Below, in pieces: positions 16,815 through 24,008 of a DNA stretch of 49,248 bases (position 1 is the stretch's first letter; each line of letters opens with the position of its first letter). Below the pieces are notes generated by a model. It did not search any database. It saw nothing but the letters and a program-made list of their open reading frames with translations, and was not told the DNA's origin. A program made the position numbers and the translations under genes. This stretch comes from Bacteroidales bacterium (GTDB taxonomy: Bacteria > Bacteroidota > Bacteroidia > Bacteroidales > UBA932), in NCBI GenBank assembly GCA_017962165.1, contig JAGCVW010000022.1, positions 1 to 49,248 on the forward strand, read 5' to 3'.

Positions 16815-17609
16815 ATGAAGGTCATTATCAAACAGTCAAGCAAGGAGGGCTCCCTCTGGGCAGCCCGTCACATCGCAGCGAAGATCAACGAGAAGAAGGC
16901 GCGTACAGACGAGCCCTTCGTGATCGGCCTCTGCACAGGTTCAACCCCTATCGAGACCTACGCCGAACTCATCAGGATGGTCAAAGCGGGAGAGGTTTCT
17001 TTCAAGAACGTCATCTCCTTCAACATGGACGAATACGTAGGCCTGCCGGAAAATCACCCGGAGAGCTACCATTCCTTTATGCACAAGTATCTCTTCGACC
17101 AGATCGACGAGCCCGCTCAGAACATCCATATCCTGAACGGAAACGCTCCTGACCTGGATGCGGAGTGTGAGGCTTATGAGAAGGCTATCGCCGCAGCCGG
17201 CGGCTTCGACCTTTTCCTCGGCGGTATCGGCGAAGACGGCCACATCGCTTTCAACGAGCCGTTCTCCCCGCTGTCGAGCCACACCCGCGTCGTGACTCTT
17301 ACAGAGGACACACGCATCGTCAACAGCCGTTTCTTCGGCGGCGACATGAACCTCGTTCCGAAGCAGGCCCTTTCCGTCGGCGTCGCTACCGTTACCGGAG
17401 CGCGCGAGGTCGTGATCCTGGCCTTCGGTCCGAAGAAGGCCCGCGCAATCAAGGATGCAGTCGAAGGACCTTACAGCCATATGTGCACCGTCTCGGCCCT
17501 CCAGACCCACGAGAACGGCATCATCGTGGCCGACGAAGCTTCGGTGGGCGAACTGAAAGTCAATTCCTATAAATATTTCAAGGCTGTCGAGGCAGCGGAA
17601 AAACTCTGA
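16815..17609 (+). CDS. nagB: glucosamine-6-phosphate deaminase
   Basis: A 264-residue cytoplasmic enzyme converting glucosamine 6-phosphate to fructose 6-phosphate and ammonia. CTGSTP (phosphate binding), NMDEYVGL (Asp72) and GGIGEDGHIAFNEP (Asp141, His143, Glu148) are all present at the same numbers as in Escherichia coli NagB, so it should be active. No signal peptide. It lies 3 bp after the fusion glycosidase gene and 3 bp before the GDPD gene, inside the operon. Its presence ties the operon to amino-sugar catabolism, fitting GlcNAc release by the GH89. Confidence 0.95.
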   Translation: MKVIIKQSSKEGSLWAARHIAAKINEKKARTDEPFVIGLCTGSTPIETYAELIRMVKAGEVSFKNVISFNMDEYVGLPENHPESYHSFMHKYLFDQIDEPAQNIHILNGNAPDLDAECEAYEKAIAAAGGFDLFLGGIGEDGHIAFNEPFSPLSSHTRVVTLTEDTRIVNSRFFGGDMNLVPKQALSVGVATVTGAREVVILAFGPKKARAIKDAVEGPYSHMCTVSALQTHENGIIVADEASVGELKVNSYKYFKAVEAAEKL

Positions 17610-17612
17610 TCC

Positions 17613-18425
17613 ATGAAGAAGATAGTTATTTGCTTAATGGCAATTCTGTGCGTGCTTCCTCTTTCCGCTAAAAAGAGGCAGGTTGCAATCGTCGCCCACC
17701 GCGGATACTGGCAGTGTGAGGCCGGCGGTAATTCCCATAACTCCATCGCTTCGCTGAAAGCGGCCCAGGCAAACGGCTTCTGGGGCAGCGAGTTCGACGT
17801 GAACATGACCGGAGACGGTGAACTGATGGTCTTCCACGACGATGCGGTCGCGGGGATGAAGTTCATCGAGCATGACGCCGCCGAGTTTGCAGAGGTCCGC
17901 CTTCCCAACGGCGAGAAGATCCCTACTCTGGATGAATATCTGAAGCAGTTCACTAAGAATAAGAAATGCCGCCTGGTGTTCGAACTCAAGTTCCATCCGG
18001 AAGAACTCGAAGAACTGGCGGTCGACAAGAGCATCGCGGCCCTGAAGGCACGCGGCCTCTTCGACCCGAAGCAGGTCATCTTCATCTCCTTCTCGATGAG
18101 GGAGTGCATGTTCTTCGCGCAGAAGTGTCCCGGATTTGTCGTCCAGTACCTGGGCTCGGATCCGGATCCCGACGTGACCTTTGCAAACGGAGTGAACGGA
18201 GTTGATACCTATTTCGGCACCCTCTATCAGAAGACCGACTGGTACTCGAAGGCCCGCAGCCACGGCATGAGCGTCAACGTCTGGACCGTCGACAGGAAAG
18301 AGGACATGCGCAAGATGATAGAGACCGGCGTGGACTACATCACCACCAACAGGCCCGAGGACTGCCGTGCGCTTCTTAAAGAAATGAAAGTCAAAGAACT
18401 CAAAGCTGGTAAGAACTTTAAATAA
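17613..18425 (+). CDS. glycerophosphodiester phosphodiesterase, exported
   Basis: A 270-residue GDPD-family TIM barrel with a signal peptide (IVICLMAILCVLPLSAKK). IVAHRGYW provides His29-Arg30, GSEFDVNM the metal ligands Glu60 and Asp62, MVFHDD the second catalytic His75, and FELKFHPEE a further metal Glu. SVNVWTVDRKEDMRKMIETG and DYITTNRPED close the barrel. The family cleaves glycerophosphodiesters such as deacylated phospholipids; some members (GlpQ type) trim glycerol-phosphate teichoic acid. The usual PEN after the first motif is replaced by SHN. A paralogous domain is in the 32141-34219 lipoprotein. It ends on the first base of the next start (overlap of 1 nt). Confidence 0.9.
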   Translation: MKKIVICLMAILCVLPLSAKKRQVAIVAHRGYWQCEAGGNSHNSIASLKAAQANGFWGSEFDVNMTGDGELMVFHDDAVAGMKFIEHDAAEFAEVRLPNGEKIPTLDEYLKQFTKNKKCRLVFELKFHPEELEELAVDKSIAALKARGLFDPKQVIFISFSMRECMFFAQKCPGFVVQYLGSDPDPDVTFANGVNGVDTYFGTLYQKTDWYSKARSHGMSVNVWTVDRKEDMRKMIETGVDYITTNRPEDCRALLKEMKVKELKAGKNFK

Positions 18426-20359
18426 TGAAACACTTTTCACTACCCAAGGATGGAGGTTTGATTGAAAAAGGTCTTCCCAAAGACATCCTCCACAGCAAAG
18501 AAAGGATTTACACCGAAATACTGGAGACGCCCTATGTGGCCAGCCAGATGGTGGCCGACGAGGTGATTGCAGCCATTAAGGCTTTCAAGCCCTCGGCCTC
18601 CAAGCCTCTTTTCAAGCTCGGCCTTACGACCGGCAATTCTCCGCTGCCTCTTTACAACGACCTTGTGAGGGCTTTCGACCAGGGCGAAGTTTCGTTCGCC
18701 GACGTCGAGGTGTTCTCGGTAGACGAGTACTATCCGGTCTCCCCGAATGAGGCCCAGAGCCGCAACCACCGTCTGCGTTCCGAACTTCTCGACCATATCG
18801 ACATTAAGAAGGAGAACATCCATATCCCCGACGGAACCGTTCCCGAGGATAAGATTTCGGAGTACTGCGCGAAGTTCGACAAAGCCGCCCGCGGGCTTGA
18901 CCTGCTGGTGATCGGAGTGGGCGAGCAGGGCCAGGTCGGTTTCAACGAGTCGTGGACAGACCGTGGCAGCCGCACCCGTGTGGTGATGCTCCCTTACCAG
19001 TCGCGCAAGCGTCAGGCCTCGAACTTCAACGGCGATATCGCCCACACTCCTTCGCAGGCCATCACCATGGGCATCTCGACCATGCTGTCCGCCTCCAAGG
19101 TCATCCTGATGGCATGGGGCGAGGACAAGGCCGCCATGGTCCAGAAGATAGTGGAGAAGAAGATCGATCCCGACTATCCGGTTTCGTTCTTCCAGATGCA
19201 TGAAAACGTGAAGCTTTATGTGGACGAGAACTCCGGAGCGGACCTGCTCAGGATGGTGGCGCCGTGGTGCATCGGTCCCTGCGAGTGGACTCCGAAGTTT
19301 ATCCGCAAGGCCGTCATCTGGCTGTGCGACACCGTCCATAAGCCTATTCTGAAGCTCTCCCTCCAGGACTATCTCCAGAATTCGCTGGGCCAGCTCGTTG
19401 AGGCTTACGGCCCGTATTCCGATATCAATATCAAGGTCTTCAACGACCTGCAGCACACGATCTCCGGCTGGCCGGGCGGCAAACCGAACGCGGACGATTC
19501 AACCCGTCCTGTGGCTTCGAAGCCGTTCCCCAAGACCGTGCTGATCTTCTCGCCGCACCCCGACGACGACGTTATCTCGATGGGCGGTACTTTCATCCGC
19601 CTGGCGCACCAGGGCCACAACGTCCATGTCGCCTATGAGACTTCGGGCAATGTGGCTGTCCACGACGACGTGGTGGTCCAGCACATGGACGCAGCGCGCG
19701 AACTGGGCTTCGGCGACCGTGTGGACGAGGTGAAGAAGCTCGTGGCATCCAAGGTCCCGGGCGAACCGGAACCGCGCGAACTGCTCAACATCAAGGCCGC
19801 CATCCGTCGTTCCGAGGCCAAGGGAGCAGTGCGTTCGTTCGGTCTGGACGACGAGACCCACGCTCACTTCCTGAACCTGCCGTTCTATGAGTCCGGCGGC
19901 ATCAAGAAACTCCCGCGCTCGCAGGCAGACGTCGACATTATCAAGGCGCTCCTGAACGAGCTTAAGCCCGACATGGTCTTCATGGCCGGCGACCTCGCCG
20001 ACCCGCATGGAACGCACCGCGTTTGTACGGAGTGCGCCCTCGAGGCTATGGACCAGCTTAAGGAGGAGAAGGTCGGCTGGATTGCCGGCTGCCACGTCTG
20101 GCTCTACCGCGGCGCATGGATGGAGTGGGAGCTCGGCCGTGTGGACATGGCCGTTCCGCTGAGTCCGGATGAGGTTGTGGAGAAGAGGCACTCTATCTAC
20201 CACCACCTCTCGCAGAAGGATATCGTTCCTTTCCCGGGCGACGACCCTCGCGAGTTCTGGCAGCGCGCTGAAGAGCGTACCGAAGGCACCGCGAAACACT
20301 ACGACGCCCTCGGCATGGCCGAATACCAGGCCATCGAGGTCTTCTTGAAGCTGTGGTAG
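18425..20359 (+). CDS. NagB-like domain fused to PIG-L (LmbE) deacetylase
   Basis: A 644-residue cytoplasmic protein. Residues 30-290 are a sugar-phosphate isomerase/deaminase of the NagB type (LTTGNSPLPLYNDL, FSVDEYYPV). The active-site loop reads GVGEQGQVGFNES: Gln168 and Gln170 occupy the positions of catalytic Asp141 and His143 of NagB, while Glu175 remains. Residues 365-600 are a PIG-L/LmbE zinc deacetylase with FSPHPDDDVISMGG (His378, Asp380, Asp381) and ADPHGTHRV (His528, His531). PIG-L enzymes remove N-acetyl groups from GlcNAc-type substrates. The fusion itself occurs in Bacteroidetes. The NagB half may bind a sugar phosphate without deaminating it; the PIG-L half looks intact. Confidence 0.85.
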   Translation: MKHFSLPKDGGLIEKGLPKDILHSKERIYTEILETPYVASQMVADEVIAAIKAFKPSASKPLFKLGLTTGNSPLPLYNDLVRAFDQGEVSFADVEVFSVDEYYPVSPNEAQSRNHRLRSELLDHIDIKKENIHIPDGTVPEDKISEYCAKFDKAARGLDLLVIGVGEQGQVGFNESWTDRGSRTRVVMLPYQSRKRQASNFNGDIAHTPSQAITMGISTMLSASKVILMAWGEDKAAMVQKIVEKKIDPDYPVSFFQMHENVKLYVDENSGADLLRMVAPWCIGPCEWTPKFIRKAVIWLCDTVHKPILKLSLQDYLQNSLGQLVEAYGPYSDINIKVFNDLQHTISGWPGGKPNADDSTRPVASKPFPKTVLIFSPHPDDDVISMGGTFIRLAHQGHNVHVAYETSGNVAVHDDVVVQHMDAARELGFGDRVDEVKKLVASKVPGEPEPRELLNIKAAIRRSEAKGAVRSFGLDDETHAHFLNLPFYESGGIKKLPRSQADVDIIKALLNELKPDMVFMAGDLADPHGTHRVCTECALEAMDQLKEEKVGWIAGCHVWLYRGAWMEWELGRVDMAVPLSPDEVVEKRHSIYHHLSQKDIVPFPGDDPREFWQRAEERTEGTAKHYDALGMAEYQAIEVFLKLW

Positions 20360-21171
20360 ACCTTTCGCGCATAAAGCATGTTGCTCTGGATATGGATGGA
20401 ACCATATATTTGAGCAACACGAGATTTCCGTTTACGCTGGATTTTTTGAAGGGGTTGACGGAGATGGGGATTACGTATTCGTTTTTGACGAATAACCCGT
20501 CGAAGTCGCTCTCGGATTATATGGCGAAGCTGCGGGGGATGTCCATCCCTTGCAGCGAAGAGCAAATGTACACGACTACCATCGCGATGATTGATTATAT
20601 CAAGGCGGAGTTCCCGTCGGCCAGGAGGCTGTTTTTGCTGGGGACTCCGTCGATGATTTCGCAGTTTGAGGAAGCCGGGTTTGTGTCATGCGTTGATTCG
20701 CCGGACGATGTGCCGGATATTGTGGTCGCTGCGTTTGACATGACTTTGAAGTATTCTCGTTTGTGCCGCGCTGCGTGGTGGGTTTCCCGCGGGCTGCCGT
20801 ATCTGGCTACTAATCCGGATAGGGTTTGTCCGACTGATCAGCCTACCGTTTTGGTCGACTGCGGGTCGATCTGCAAGTGTATCGAGCATGCGACCGGAAG
20901 GAAGCCGGATAAGGTTCTTGGTAAGCCAGATCCGGAGATGCTCGCCGGGATCGAGCGCCGGCTGGGGCTGGAGCCATCGCAGATCGCGATGGTCGGCGAC
21001 CGCCTGTACACCGACATCGCGATGGCTCGTAACGCCGGCGCGGTGGGCGTGCTCGTCCTGAGCGGAGAGTCGACCCTGGCTGACGTTGAGGCTTGTCCTC
21101 CGGAATCAAAGCCGGATTTGGTCTGCCGCGACATCGCTGAATTTGGAAACCTACTTAGAAACTCTCGATAG
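20353..21171 (+). CDS. HAD-superfamily sugar-phosphatase, NagD-like
   Basis: A 272-residue protein starting with GTG at 20353, overlapping the previous stop by 7 bp; no in-frame ATG precedes the catalytic motif. HAD motif I is LDMDGTIYLSN (nucleophile Asp14 region), motif II SFLTNNPS, and motifs III/IV are LGKPDPEML and MVGDRLYTDIAMA. A type IIA cap lies between, as in NagD, AraL and p-nitrophenylphosphatases. It is probably a cytoplasmic phosphatase for a sugar or nucleotide phosphate. The first 450 bases use codons ending in T and G more than the upstream genes, which may point to a different origin. It is the last gene of the run that starts at 7240. Confidence 0.85.
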   Translation: MVDLSRIKHVALDMDGTIYLSNTRFPFTLDFLKGLTEMGITYSFLTNNPSKSLSDYMAKLRGMSIPCSEEQMYTTTIAMIDYIKAEFPSARRLFLLGTPSMISQFEEAGFVSCVDSPDDVPDIVVAAFDMTLKYSRLCRAAWWVSRGLPYLATNPDRVCPTDQPTVLVDCGSICKCIEHATGRKPDKVLGKPDPEMLAGIERRLGLEPSQIAMVGDRLYTDIAMARNAGAVGVLVLSGESTLADVEACPPESKPDLVCRDIAEFGNLLRNSR

Positions 21172-21177
21172 CAGTAT

Positions 21178-21343
21178 GCGGACGGCTATTCACCCTTCGA
21201 GGACTTCAGTCGCCTTCGGCTCCTTCCGGCCCCTTCCATCCTATCCTTCGTCATCGCTTCGCGATAACTTGTCTAGGACGGACGCCTACCCCCTGCCCCT
21301 GTCCGGGGGTGGACAGGCCTCTCAGGGTGAACAGCCGCTCCGC
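21178..21343. mobile_element. 166-bp element with terminal inverted repeats (MITE-like)
   Basis: Ends GCGGACGGCTATTCACCCT (21178-21196) and AGGGTGAACAGCCGCTCCGC (21324-21343) are complements with one gap and one mismatch. The interior has no convincing gene; it is rich in CCTTCGG/CTTCCGGCC tracts and contains a perfect 7-bp hairpin CCTGTCC / GGACAGG at 21298-21317. TA lies near both outer edges but an exact target duplication is not certain. It fills the space between the HAD gene and aroC and provides the sequence just upstream of aroC. Confidence 0.55.
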
Positions 21344-21358
21344 TAATATTATTAAGTA

Positions 21359-22324
21359 ATGAACAGTTTTGGACATAATTTCAGAGTGACGGTGTTCGGG
21401 GAGTCCCACGGACCGGTTGTCGGGGTCGTGTTGGACGGAGTGCCGGCGGGAATCGAACTCTGCGAAGAGGATTTCGCGGAGGATATTGCCAGGAGGGCTC
21501 CGGGAGAGGCTGGGACGACCGCCCGAAAGGAGGCAGACAAGCCTCGGTTTTTGAGCGGGGTGTTCGATGGACACACTACGGGAGCGCCTTTGGCGATAGT
21601 TTTCGATAATGAGAATACTCGGCCGGAAGACTACGCTCAGTTTGCGGCGACCCCGCGCCCCGGTCACGCGGACTTTGTCGCGGCCGTCAAGTTTGACGGC
21701 GCGAACGATCCGCGCGGCGGCGGCCACTTCGCCGGCCGCCTTACACTGCCTATAGTTGCCGCCGGGGTAGTTGCGAAGAAGATGATGGAAGTGCCAATCG
21801 CGGCGGACATTGTCGAACTTGGAGGCAGCGCCGACAAGGCCGAATGGCCCGCAAAACTTGAAGCAGCGAAAAAAGAAGGCGACTCGCTCGGCGCAATCAT
21901 CGAATGCTCGATTGAAGGGTTGCCGATCGGTCTGGGCGAACCGTTCTGGGACAGCGTCGAGTCGATGATCTCCCATGCGATTTTCGCGATTCCCGGTGTA
22001 CGTGGCATCGAATTCGGTGACGGATTCAGGGCCGCTGCGATGAAGGGCTCCGAGCATAACGACCCGTTCGGGCCCGAGGGCCCGGTGAAGAATGGCGCGG
22101 GCGGGGTGAACGGCGGCATTACCAACGGTGCGCCGGTCGTCTTCCGCGTGGCCTTCAAGCCGACGTCCTCTATCGCCCGCGCCCAGCAGACGTGGAACTA
22201 TGAGGCCGAGAAGCTCGAAAAGCTCGAAATCGCCGGCCGCCACGACGTCTGCTTCGCTCTCCGCTGCCCCGTGATCGTCGAAGCAATGGCCGCCATCGTC
22301 CTCGCCGACCTGCTATATCGGTAG
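21359..22324 (+). CDS. aroC: chorismate synthase
   Basis: A 321-residue cytoplasmic enzyme converting 5-enolpyruvylshikimate 3-phosphate to chorismate with reduced FMN. The N-terminal signature FGESHGPVVGVVLDGVPAG is intact, and RPGHADF, DPRGGGHFAGR, GIEFGDGF and NGGITNGAPVVFRVAFKPTSS follow in order. It is shorter than the usual 350-360 residues but no conserved block is missing. It has its own transcription unit after the MITE-like element; the TAATATTA upstream is a poor -7 box. The other shikimate genes of the window (aroB, aroD-aroA) lie 5.4 kb away. Confidence 0.95.
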   Translation: MNSFGHNFRVTVFGESHGPVVGVVLDGVPAGIELCEEDFAEDIARRAPGEAGTTARKEADKPRFLSGVFDGHTTGAPLAIVFDNENTRPEDYAQFAATPRPGHADFVAAVKFDGANDPRGGGHFAGRLTLPIVAAGVVAKKMMEVPIAADIVELGGSADKAEWPAKLEAAKKEGDSLGAIIECSIEGLPIGLGEPFWDSVESMISHAIFAIPGVRGIEFGDGFRAAAMKGSEHNDPFGPEGPVKNGAGGVNGGITNGAPVVFRVAFKPTSSIARAQQTWNYEAEKLEKLEIAGRHDVCFALRCPVIVEAMAAIVLADLLYR

Positions 22325-22332
22325 TTTTAGGG

Positions 22333-22414
22333 TTTCTTTGCCCCCGCGAGGGCAAAGTAACTGTCAAAACCGGCATTTTTGAGTACTACTGTGCTCCGCC
22401 TGGGGCAAAGTAAC
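22333..22414. repeat. double-hairpin repeat, second family, copy C
   Basis: The first hairpin is CTTTGCCC (22336-22343), loop CCGCGA, GGGCAAAG (22350-22357), followed by TAAC. A spacer leads to a degenerate second unit ending GGGGCAAAGTAAC (22402-22414). The same two-unit layout occurs in the same orientation at 34261-34343. It lies between aroC and the small Trp-rich gene and may also act as a terminator for aroC. Confidence 0.65.
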
Positions 22415-22425
22415 CGGAAAATCAC

Positions 22426-22433
22426 TACATTTG
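22426..22433 (+). promoter_or_regulatory. putative -7 box of the small Trp-rich gene
   Basis: TACATTTG lies 24 nt before ATG 22458, at a normal distance for a leadered transcript. No TTG is found at the -33 spacing. Confidence 0.5.
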
Positions 22434-22457
22434 CACGAGAACAAAGCTGAAAAGCAT

Positions 22458-22709
22458 ATGAAACACGACGATTTAAATATTTGGTGGACGTCACTTTCGG
22501 TATCGCAAAAGGAAAGGGTGGCGAAGAAAGGTTTGGCAAAGTTCGCTGGCGAGAAAAAGCCCGGCGAGAACGAATATCAATATCCCGCTTGTACTATTTG
22601 GTGGAACAATCTGCCCGAAGAGCAGAAGACCTGGATCCACGATCACTGTGTAAATAAACACGGCTATGTCCTTCAGGAATGGGACGAAGCCAATCCCTAC
22701 GGAGACTAG
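22458..22709 (+). CDS. small Trp-rich protein with an internal duplication
   Basis: An 83-residue cytoplasmic protein; ATG 22458 is chosen over an upstream in-frame TTG that lies inside the promoter. It contains two similar blocks, LNIWWTSLSVSQKERVAKKG (near 6-25) and CTIWWNNLPEEQKTWIHDHC (near 45-64), each with IWW-x2-L-x4-QK. No signal peptide or known fold is recognised. It overlaps the N-terminal coding part of the next gene if that one starts at 22679. Function unknown. Confidence 0.65.
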   Translation: MKHDDLNIWWTSLSVSQKERVAKKGLAKFAGEKKPGENEYQYPACTIWWNNLPEEQKTWIHDHCVNKHGYVLQEWDEANPYGD

Positions 22710-23962
22710 TTCTGAAAAAGTTTTATATCATACTATTACTCTTCGCCCCGGCTTTGGTCGGGGCGCTGACGTCATGCAGGCCGACGACGCAGAAGGAGAT
22801 CGTTGTCTCCATCCCGGCCGACGGGCTGTGGGACCGTTACCCGACGCCGGAGGCGGTTTGCGGCTTGCTGGATACGATCGCATGGGCGGGCTTCAACTCG
22901 ATCAAGGTCGATGTGAAGCCGGTCGTGGGCTACTGCGAGTTTGAGAGCTCCTACCTGGAACCCATGCGGACCATGAAGACGCGTCCCCATGCCCACGAAA
23001 ACTGGGACTACGCCGAGACCTTTATTCGGGAGGGTCGCAGGCGCGGGCTGAAGGTCTCGCTGACCTGCGCGGTCTTCCCGCTTGGCGCATGGCAGCTCGA
23101 CGACGGCCCGGCCTTCCGCGACCCGGCCAAGGACGGCTGGTTCTGCACTGAATACCTCCCAGACGGGCTCCACGACATACGCGAAAGCCGCCGCCAGGGC
23201 GTTTTCTGCTTCATGAACCCGTCCCACCCGGAGGTCCACGACTTCGTGCTCGGCTACATCGAAGAGCTGCTCTCGAAATACGAGCCGGACGGCTTCCAGC
23301 TGGACTACTGCCGCTACAACAACATCAACTGCGACTTTTCCGACTACTCCCGCCGTGCGTTCGAGCAGTGGCTTGGCTGCGAGGTTGCTGCCTGGCCCAT
23401 GGACATTTTCACCTTCGCCTCCGCCGATCCGAACGACATCGTCCCGGGGCCGCTGTACAGGCAGTGGATTAAGTGGCGCGCGTCCGTGATCCAGGGCTAC
23501 GTCCGCGAGGTGAGGGAGATCGTGGACCGCGTCTCGCCCCGGACGGCCCTCCGCTACTGGGGCGCCGGCTGGTGGCAGGCCCTCTACACGACAGGCCAGA
23601 ACTGGTGCTCTCCTTCGAGCTCCGAGCCTATGGATTACCCATGGGCGGCCGATGACTATGCCTCCACCGGCATTGCCGACCTCGTCGACTATTTCGAGCT
23701 GGGAACCTACCGGCCGCGGGTCCATGGGCCCGAAGATCCCGAGTCCATGGAGTTCGACCTTGCCCGTGCGCGCCGTCTCGTCGGCCCGGACAACATCGTC
23801 TACGGCTCCATCTCCGCCGGCTGCCCGATAGAAGAGGCCTTCGAATTCTTATATGAAAACGCCGACGGCTTCTCCTTCTTCCCGATCGACGCGCTCCGCA
23901 AGGATCCATCGCTGTGGAATGTCTTCCACGAAGCGATACAGAAAGCAAACACTCCCCGCTAA
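22679..23962 (+). CDS. GHL10-like glycoside hydrolase lipoprotein (paralogue 1)
   Basis: A protein of up to 427 residues. The only ATG (22679) overlaps the previous gene by 31 bp; a CTG at 22712 giving LKKFYIILLLF would start exactly at a normal signal peptide, so the true start is uncertain. The lipobox is ALTSC. The rest is a TIM barrel of the glycosyl-hydrolase-like GHL10/DUF4015 type: WAGFNSIKVDVKP, REGRRRGLKVSLTCAVFP, FCFMNPSHPEVHDFVLGYIE, DGFQLDYCRYNNINCDFSDY, YRQWIKWRASVIQGYVREV. Asp and Arg of LDYCRY and the acidic pairs after it are candidate active-site residues. Two paralogues are encoded in tandem at 42350-44922. Substrate unknown. Confidence 0.75.
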   Translation: MGRSQSLRRLVLKKFYIILLLFAPALVGALTSCRPTTQKEIVVSIPADGLWDRYPTPEAVCGLLDTIAWAGFNSIKVDVKPVVGYCEFESSYLEPMRTMKTRPHAHENWDYAETFIREGRRRGLKVSLTCAVFPLGAWQLDDGPAFRDPAKDGWFCTEYLPDGLHDIRESRRQGVFCFMNPSHPEVHDFVLGYIEELLSKYEPDGFQLDYCRYNNINCDFSDYSRRAFEQWLGCEVAAWPMDIFTFASADPNDIVPGPLYRQWIKWRASVIQGYVREVREIVDRVSPRTALRYWGAGWWQALYTTGQNWCSPSSSEPMDYPWAADDYASTGIADLVDYFELGTYRPRVHGPEDPESMEFDLARARRLVGPDNIVYGSISAGCPIEEAFEFLYENADGFSFFPIDALRKDPSLWNVFHEAIQKANTPR

Positions 23963-23978
23963 TGAGTGGGAAGTGTTT
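23947..23978. terminator. bidirectional stem-loop terminator
   Basis: AAACACTCCCCGCT (23947-23960) pairs with AGTGGGAAGTGTTT (23965-23978) through a 4-nt loop with one mismatch and one G-T pair, followed by ATTTTC. It sits between two convergent genes and overlaps the stop codon of the left one. Confidence 0.7.
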
Positions 23979-24008
23979 ATTTTCAGGTAATGCGCAAGAA
24001 TTCTTGGC

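Noticed and set aside
21178-21343. CRISPR-like or rRNA leader sequence
   Set aside because: No regularly spaced direct repeats; the structure is terminal inverted repeats only.
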